Shown here: positions 57,758 to 64,000 of the stretch, piece after piece
Layout of the letters: the number at the start of each line of letters is the position of its first letter
Position numbering within the stretch: position 1 is the first letter of the stretch
NCBI RefSeq assembly: GCF_035984415.1
Contig: NZ_CP130720.1
Coordinates: 5,518,001-5,582,000 of the forward strand
Length of the DNA stretch: 64,000 nucleotides
Origin: Streptomyces sp. NBC_01296
GTDB taxonomy: Bacteria > Actinomycetota > Actinomycetes > Streptomycetales > Streptomycetaceae
Reading direction: 5' to 3'
Notes under the pieces: generated by a model
What the model was told of the DNA's origin: nothing
Database searches by the model: none
The model's input: only the letters and a program-made list of their open reading frames with translations
Translations under genes and position numbers: made by a program

Positions 57758-59622
57758 GGCTCACCGTCGCGCAGGCCCTCGTCCGCTTCCTGGCCGCCCA
57801 GTACACCGAGCGTGACGGCCGCCGGCACCGGCTGATCGCCGCCACCTGGGGGATCTTCGGGCACGGGAACGTCGCCGGCATCGGGCAGGCGCTCCTGGAG
57901 AGCGGCCCGCGGGAGATGCCCTTCCTCCAGGGGCGGAGCGAACAGGCCATGGTGCATGCCGCCGTCGGGTACGCCCGCCAGTGCGGGCGGCTCTCGGCCC
58001 ACGCCGTCACCACCTCGATCGGGCCCGGCGCCACCAACCTCGTCACCGGGGCCGCCCTCGCCACCATCAACCGGATCCCCGTCCTCCTCCTGCCCGGCGA
58101 CACCTTCGCCACCCGGCCCGCCGATCCCGTGCTGCAACAGCTCGAGGTGCCGTACGCGGGCGACCTCTCCGTCAATGACACCCTGCGGCCCGTCTCCCGC
58201 CACTTCGACCGGATCACCCGCCCCGAGGCCCTGATCCCGGCCGCCCTCCAGGCCATGCGGGTGCTCACCGACCCCGTCCAGACCGGCGCGGTGACCCTGG
58301 CGCTGCCCCAGGACGTCCAGGCCGAGGCGTACGAGTGGCCGCCCGAGTTCTTCGCCGAGCGCGTGTGGGGCGTACGCCGGCCCCGGCCCGACCGGGACGA
58401 GCTCGCCCGGGCCGCCGCGGCCGTACGGGGCTCCGCGCGCCCGCTGATCGTCGCCGGCGGCGGGATCCGGCACAGCGCGGCCCAGGCCGCGCTGGCGGAG
58501 TTCGCCGAGGCCACCGGGATCCCGGTGGCCTGCACGCAGGCGGGCAAGGGGGCGCTGCCGTACGACCACCCCGCCGATGTCGGCGGGATCGGGCACACCG
58601 GGACAGCCACCGCCGACGAGCTCGCCCGCGGCGCCGACCTGGTCATCGCCGCCGGGACCCGGCTCACCGACTTCACCACCGCCTCGGCGACCCTCTTCCA
58701 GAACCCCGCCGTCCGCTTCCTCGGGCTCAACCTCGACCCGTACGACGCCCACAAGCTCGCCGCCCGGCCGCTGGTCTGCGATGCGCGGGTGGGCCTGGAA
58801 GACCTCCGGGTCGCGGCTGCCGGGTACCGCGTGGACCCCGCGTACGAGACGGCGTACAAAGAGAAGAAAAGGAGCTGGGAGCGGCTGGTCGATCGGGCCT
58901 ACGCGGCCACCGACGAGGACGCCGCCCCGACGCAGGCCCAGGTGCTCGGGCTGCTCGACTCGGTTGTCGATGCCTCCGACATCCTCATCAATGCCGCCGG
59001 CTCACTGCCCGGGGACCTGCACAAGCTGTGGCGGGCCCGCTCCGGCGACCAGTACCACGTGGAGTACGGGTACTCCTGCATGGGCTACGAGATCCCGGCG
59101 GCGATCGGCACCGCGCTCGCCGCCCCCGGCCGCCCGGTGTGGGCGCTGGTCGGCGACGGGACGTACCTGATGAACCCGACCGAGATCGTCACGGCCGTGC
59201 AGGAGGGGATCCCGATCAAGGTGGTGATCCTCGACAACCACGGCTATGCCTCCATCGGCGGCCTCTCCGGGGCCGTGGGCGGGGAGGGCTTCGGGACCGC
59301 GTACCGCTTCCGGGCGGACGACGGTTCGTACACCGCAGCGCCCCTGCCGGTGGACCTCGCGGCCAACGCAGCCTCCCTCGGGATGGCCGTGATCCGCACC
59401 CGCACCATCGGTGACCTGCGGAAAGCCCTCGCCGAAGCGCGTGAGGCGGACCGTCCCACATGTGTCTACGCACAGACCCGAACACCCGACACTGTGTCGG
59501 GCCCGCCCCCGGCACAGGCGTGGTGGGATGTTCCTGTGGCCGAGACCGCGACCCGTGCGTCCGCGACCGCGGCCCGCGAAGAGTACGACCGGCAAGCCGC
59601 GCAGCGACGTCGCCATCTGTGA
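57754..59622 (+). CDS. iolD: 3D-(3,5/4)-trihydroxycyclohexane-1,2-dione hydrolase
   Basis: IolD is the TPP enzyme that opens the ring of the inositol intermediate, giving 5-deoxy-glucuronate. The 622-residue protein has the TPP-family Glu region GRSEQAMVHAAVGYARQCGR and the cofactor motif GDGTYLMNPTEIVTAVQEG followed by ILDNHGYASIGGLSGAVGG, the latter specific to IolD. ATG 57754 overlaps the iolB stop. Confidence 0.95.
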   Translation: MRLTVAQALVRFLAAQYTERDGRRHRLIAATWGIFGHGNVAGIGQALLESGPREMPFLQGRSEQAMVHAAVGYARQCGRLSAHAVTTSIGPGATNLVTGAALATINRIPVLLLPGDTFATRPADPVLQQLEVPYAGDLSVNDTLRPVSRHFDRITRPEALIPAALQAMRVLTDPVQTGAVTLALPQDVQAEAYEWPPEFFAERVWGVRRPRPDRDELARAAAAVRGSARPLIVAGGGIRHSAAQAALAEFAEATGIPVACTQAGKGALPYDHPADVGGIGHTGTATADELARGADLVIAAGTRLTDFTTASATLFQNPAVRFLGLNLDPYDAHKLAARPLVCDARVGLEDLRVAAAGYRVDPAYETAYKEKKRSWERLVDRAYAATDEDAAPTQAQVLGLLDSVVDASDILINAAGSLPGDLHKLWRARSGDQYHVEYGYSCMGYEIPAAIGTALAAPGRPVWALVGDGTYLMNPTEIVTAVQEGIPIKVVILDNHGYASIGGLSGAVGGEGFGTAYRFRADDGSYTAAPLPVDLAANAASLGMAVIRTRTIGDLRKALAEAREADRPTCVYAQTRTPDTVSGPPPAQAWWDVPVAETATRASATAAREEYDRQAAQRRRHL

Positions 59623-59634
59623 AGGAGCAAGGCA

Positions 59635-61134
<1,500 letters not shown>

Positions 61135-61166
61135 TCGGCTGGCCGACTGATCGGCCTCACGACCGG

Positions 61167-61199
61167 CTCGCCTCCCGCACCCCTCACGCGGGAGGCGAG
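61167..61199. terminator. Terminator after mmsA
   Basis: CTCGCCTCCCGC (61167-61178) pairs perfectly with GCGGGAGGCGAG (61188-61199). It lies between convergent genes. Confidence 0.9.
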
Positions 61200-61206
61200 T
61201 TCGCGT

Positions 61207-62370
61207 TCAGAACAGGGACCAGACGTCGGCCGCCGCCGTCCGGCCCCAGACCGCGTCGCCGTGGCCGTAGCCGGGGACCACGGTGAAGCCGACGCGGTCG
61301 TTGCCGCCCGCGCGGATCAGGTCCGCGCCGCGCGGGTGGTCGCCGCGGCCCAGCGCGGTGTTGACCCACACCACCTCGGCCCGGATGCGGTCCCAGGGGA
61401 TCCGGTACGTCGCCTCGTCGCCCGCCCAGACCGCGGCGAGGTCCCGCATCAGGGCCGTCGGGATCAGCCCGCTGCCCAGGGCTGCGGTGGCCGCGCGCCA
61501 GGTGGCGAGCGAGGTGTGGGCGAGGGTGAACCGGTCCTCGGCCGGGGTGGCGCCGAAGGCGTACTCGCCCGCACTGTGGCCCTGGGCGTAGATCCAGTTC
61601 GCCGGTCCCGGAAGGGCGGCCGTGCGAATCAGCGCGAAGTGGGCGAGCCCGGCACGGGTGAAGCGGAGCGAGGGGTTCGGGGGCCAGGGGGCCGGGGAGG
61701 GCGCCGCGGGGTCGGCGACGGCCTCTGCGATCAGGGCCGCCAGGCCCGGGTCGGTCGCGTACGTGCCCTGCGCGAGCAGGCCGGCGTACACGTCCCGCGT
61801 CGCGGCCGCCCGCAGCGTCAGTTCGCCGGTGTACGGCCCGGTCGTGTCCAGGACGACCACCCGGCGCAGCCGCGGCGAGCCGTCGTGCCCGGCGGCGTCC
61901 AGGGCGAGCGCGGCCCCGGCCGAGTGCCCTGCGTACTGGTACGGCAGCCGCAGTACGCAGTCCAGCGCGCCCACCACCCCCGCCAGATCCCGGCGGTGCG
62001 CCGCGAGCCCCTGCTCGGCGGTGATCTCGGCGGCGGTCGAGGCGTCCTCGCGCGGGGTGACCCCGACGACCAGCAGGCCCCGGCGGCACAGGTGGTGGGT
62101 GAGGTGGTGGTCGTCCGGGCCGCCCGGGGTGAAGAAGTCGGCGGCGAAGTTCAGTCCGCCGCCGGGCAGCAGGTACGCGATCCCGCGCGGTGGCCGGCTC
62201 GTGTCCGCGACCACGTCCACCGTGAGGCCGCTGCCGGAGAGTCGCACCGTGAGGCGGGTCCAGCCGGAGCCGGAGCCGGAGCCGGCGCGGTGGGTGGCGT
62301 CGCCGGTGCCCAGTGCGCGCTCGATGCGCGCCAGCAGGCCCGCGCCGGTCTCGGTGTGCTGTCGTTCCAT
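61207..62370 (-). CDS. Alpha/beta hydrolase of unknown substrate
   Basis: The 387-residue protein is an alpha/beta-hydrolase-type enzyme. The nucleophile elbow is probably YAGHSAGAALALDAAGHDGS (about 153-172, Ser in GHSAG), and VPGYGHGDAVWG near the C-terminus carries the likely histidine. There is no clear signal peptide. Near residues 30-37 a SGSGSG run comes from (GCCGGA)n DNA at 62263-62285. ATG 62370 has GGGGGAG upstream. The gene lies between the inositol operon and surface-protein genes without an obvious link to either. Confidence 0.78.
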   Translation of the reverse strand: MERQHTETGAGLLARIERALGTGDATHRAGSGSGSGWTRLTVRLSGSGLTVDVVADTSRPPRGIAYLLPGGGLNFAADFFTPGGPDDHHLTHHLCRRGLLVVGVTPREDASTAAEITAEQGLAAHRRDLAGVVGALDCVLRLPYQYAGHSAGAALALDAAGHDGSPRLRRVVVLDTTGPYTGELTLRAAATRDVYAGLLAQGTYATDPGLAALIAEAVADPAAPSPAPWPPNPSLRFTRAGLAHFALIRTAALPGPANWIYAQGHSAGEYAFGATPAEDRFTLAHTSLATWRAATAALGSGLIPTALMRDLAAVWAGDEATYRIPWDRIRAEVVWVNTALGRGDHPRGADLIRAGGNDRVGFTVVPGYGHGDAVWGRTAAADVWSLF

Positions 62371-62431
62371 CGCTCGTCTCCCCCGTCGCCGGTGACGACC
62401 GGACGCCGTCACCGGGGGACACCCTTGCCCG

Positions 62432-63466
62432 TCAGTGCGTTGCGGCCAAGTCCGGTGCGGGCTCGGCCTGTTCCGCGGGGGACCGGCGGCGGCGCCGCAG
62501 GACCAGGAGGGTGAGGGCGGCGCCCGCCGGCACCAGCAGCGCACCGAAGGCGGGCCACGGCACGGCGACGAACTCCGCCTCGGATGCCGAGGTGAGGTCC
62601 GGATAGGCGCTCGCCCCGGCCGCGATCCGTACGGTCACCCAGTCCGACTGCGGTGCGTCCGCCCACGGTTCGGTCAGCTCGATCCGCTGGCCGGGCAGCA
62701 GCACCAGCTTCAGCTCGCGGGCCGGCCGGTCGAGCACCGTGCGGCGCAGCAGTCCCTCGGCGGTCACCGCCACCTTGGGCTCGACGACCACGTTGCCCCG
62801 GTTGACCAGCGTGTACGAGACCGTGGCGCGGGCCTTCTTGATCCACGGCAGCAGCGGCGCGGACCGGCTGACCTTCACGTTCTCCACGCTCAGCCCCGGC
62901 GTCACCGGCCCCGGCACCCGGAAGTACAGCCGCGAGCCGACCTGCCGCTTCACCCCGACCTGGACCTTGCCCTCCTGCCGGATGCCCTCCACGGCGGTGT
63001 TGAGGGCGACGATCCCGCCGACGTGGTCGCCGGGCGTCGCGTCCTCGGGGACCTTCACCGTGAACGGGATGTCCTTGCGGCCCTTGGGCGGCACGGTCAC
63101 CGTGGTCGCCGTCTCGGGCGGCAGCGCCAGCCACGTGCCCACGTCCTTGGGCTTCTGCTCCACCGGCAGCAGCGCGAAGGCGCCGCCGGCCGGGGTGTTC
63201 ACCGCGTCGGTGGCGAAGACCCGGAAGGTCAGCTCCTTGTCGGAGGAGTTCAGGATCGTCACGCTGTCGCTGACCGTGGTCCCGGCCGCGCCCTGGTGGA
63301 AGAAGTACGCGCGGTCGGTCATCGCGGCGCCGGCCGGGGGCGTCGGGAACACCCCCCAGGTGCCGTTGTCCGCGGCCGTCGCCGTCGCGGCGGGCAGCAG
63401 CAGGCCCGCGACCAGCAGCAACAGGGCGAGGAGCGGACCGTACGAAACAGGGACGCGGGGGCGCAT
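62432..63466 (-). CDS. DUF916-type (WxL-associated) membrane-anchored surface protein
   Basis: The 344-residue product has a Sec signal peptide (cut near residue 31), an extracytoplasmic domain with SVTILNSSDKELTFRVFATD and VPEDATPGDHVGGIVALNT (DUF916-like, resembling the peptidoglycan-binding part of WxL clusters), and one C-terminal transmembrane helix (FGALLVPAGAALTLLVL) followed by RRRRR. This gives a type I membrane protein. ATG 63466 is chosen because it starts the signal; the frame upstream is not a plausible leader. The adjacent partial gene may be its WxL-like partner. Confidence 0.8.
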   Translation of the reverse strand: MRPRVPVSYGPLLALLLLVAGLLLPAATATAADNGTWGVFPTPPAGAAMTDRAYFFHQGAAGTTVSDSVTILNSSDKELTFRVFATDAVNTPAGGAFALLPVEQKPKDVGTWLALPPETATTVTVPPKGRKDIPFTVKVPEDATPGDHVGGIVALNTAVEGIRQEGKVQVGVKRQVGSRLYFRVPGPVTPGLSVENVKVSRSAPLLPWIKKARATVSYTLVNRGNVVVEPKVAVTAEGLLRRTVLDRPARELKLVLLPGQRIELTEPWADAPQSDWVTVRIAAGASAYPDLTSASEAEFVAVPWPAFGALLVPAGAALTLLVLRRRRRSPAEQAEPAPDLAATH

Positions 63467-63584
63467 GGGCGGTTCTCCAGTCGGCGCGGGGAGGCGGGGG
63501 TGGGGCGGGAGGCGGGGGCGGAAGGCGAAGGGGTGGTGCGGCGCCGTGGCGCCGCACCACCCTGGGTGCACTGCTCCTGCCGGG

Positions 63585-64000
63585 TCAGGCGATCGAGAAG
63601 GTGACGACCGTCTGGTAGGTGTCGGCGAACATGAACGGCGGGAGCTGGATCATCCCGGCGCCGCCGACGGCGAACTCACCGCCGGTCAGTTCGTCCCCGC
63701 CGGCGGCCTGCGAGGCCACCTTCATCGGGGTCTCGGAGATCGCGCCGGGGGTGCCCGCGGTGCAGGTGCTCGGGCTGTCCGGGTTGGTCACGGTGCAGGA
63801 CGGCTGGATGCCGATCTGCGCCTTCGCCATCGAGTGGCCGGTCGTCTGGTTCAGGAACGGCGTACGGGTCGCCGTCACGTCCCAGCCGAGCGTGCCGCCG
63901 CGGAAGTCCTGGACGGTCGCGGCATTGAACACACCGACCACCGACTGGGCCTTGCCGTTGATGGTGACCGAGGGGAAGGCGACGGCCGGCTGGCCGTCCT
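63585..64000 (-). CDS. WxL-like surface protein, C-terminal part
   Basis: Only the last 138 residues are visible; the gene continues beyond the right edge. The visible part reads VFNAATVQDFRGGTLGWDVT and later a Cys-containing CTVTNPDSPSTCTAG, ending in QTVVTFSIA. The RGGTLGWDVT segment parallels the first WxL motif of cell-surface proteins, though with Val for Leu, and the second WxL motif is not present as such. Gene order, followed by a DUF916-type protein after 118 bases, supports a WxL-like pair. The call is tentative. Confidence 0.6.
   Translation of the reverse strand, partial: DGQPAVAFPSVTINGKAQSVVGVFNAATVQDFRGGTLGWDVTATRTPFLNQTTGHSMAKAQIGIQPSCTVTNPDSPSTCTAGTPGAISETPMKVASQAAGGDELTGGEFAVGGAGMIQLPPFMFADTYQTVVTFSIA

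Overview
The window is high-GC actinobacterial chromosome, almost certainly Streptomyces. The coding strand shows G/C-ending codons throughout, GTG starts are frequent, and the gene order matches a conserved core Streptomyces neighbourhood: glmS, a GH20 hexosaminidase, the desferrioxamine (des) genes, leucine catabolism, citrate synthase and copper export. I saw no rRNA, tRNA, CRISPR array, insertion sequence, prophage gene or plasmid function.

Layout. 1-2.9 kb: start of a GlxA-type regulator, a small membrane protein, a universal stress protein and a GPR1/FUN34/YaaH transporter. 2.9-7.7 kb: an amino-sugar block (glmS, a small conserved gene, a DUF4429/SHOCT protein, a GH20 hexosaminidase) carrying one strong and one weaker DasR-like site. 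7.7-15.1 kb: the complete desE-desF and desABCD units, each with an iron box. 15.2-21.7 kb: an acyl-CoA dehydrogenase, HMG-CoA lyase, the biotin and carboxyltransferase subunits of an acyl-CoA carboxylase, and a divergent TetR gene with a paired operator. 21.7-27.2 kb: phosphatase, SDR/MarR divergent pair, CDF transporter, thioesterase and a second acyl-CoA dehydrogenase. 27.3-32 kb: a small secreted protein, then a PucR regulator divergent from a ureohydrolase and a TPP enzyme. Together these last two fit 2-ketoarginine to guanidinobutyrate catabolism. 32-43 kb: a stand-alone UTRA protein, a fused two-half ABC exporter, a SapA-like secreted protein, an S37 peptidase, a GH3 hexosaminidase, a LysR/EamA divergent pair and a GNAT enzyme.

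43-53.5 kb: recD2 with an unusual leader, citrate synthase, a copper ATPase and chaperone behind a CsoR-like operator, and a TetR/MMPL divergent pair. 53.5-61.1 kb: a small HTH protein and the myo-inositol catabolic genes (iolG-like and TIM-barrel genes divergent from iolC-iolB-iolD-mmsA). 61.2-64 kb: an alpha/beta hydrolase and a DUF916/WxL-like surface-protein pair running off the end.

Most of the window is ordinary core metabolism. The observations most worth pursuing are the putative guanidinobutyrate pathway pair, the dre-like sites around glmS and the hexosaminidase, the stand-alone UTRA protein, the leaders of recD2 and citA, and several well-formed divergent operators next to their likely regulators.
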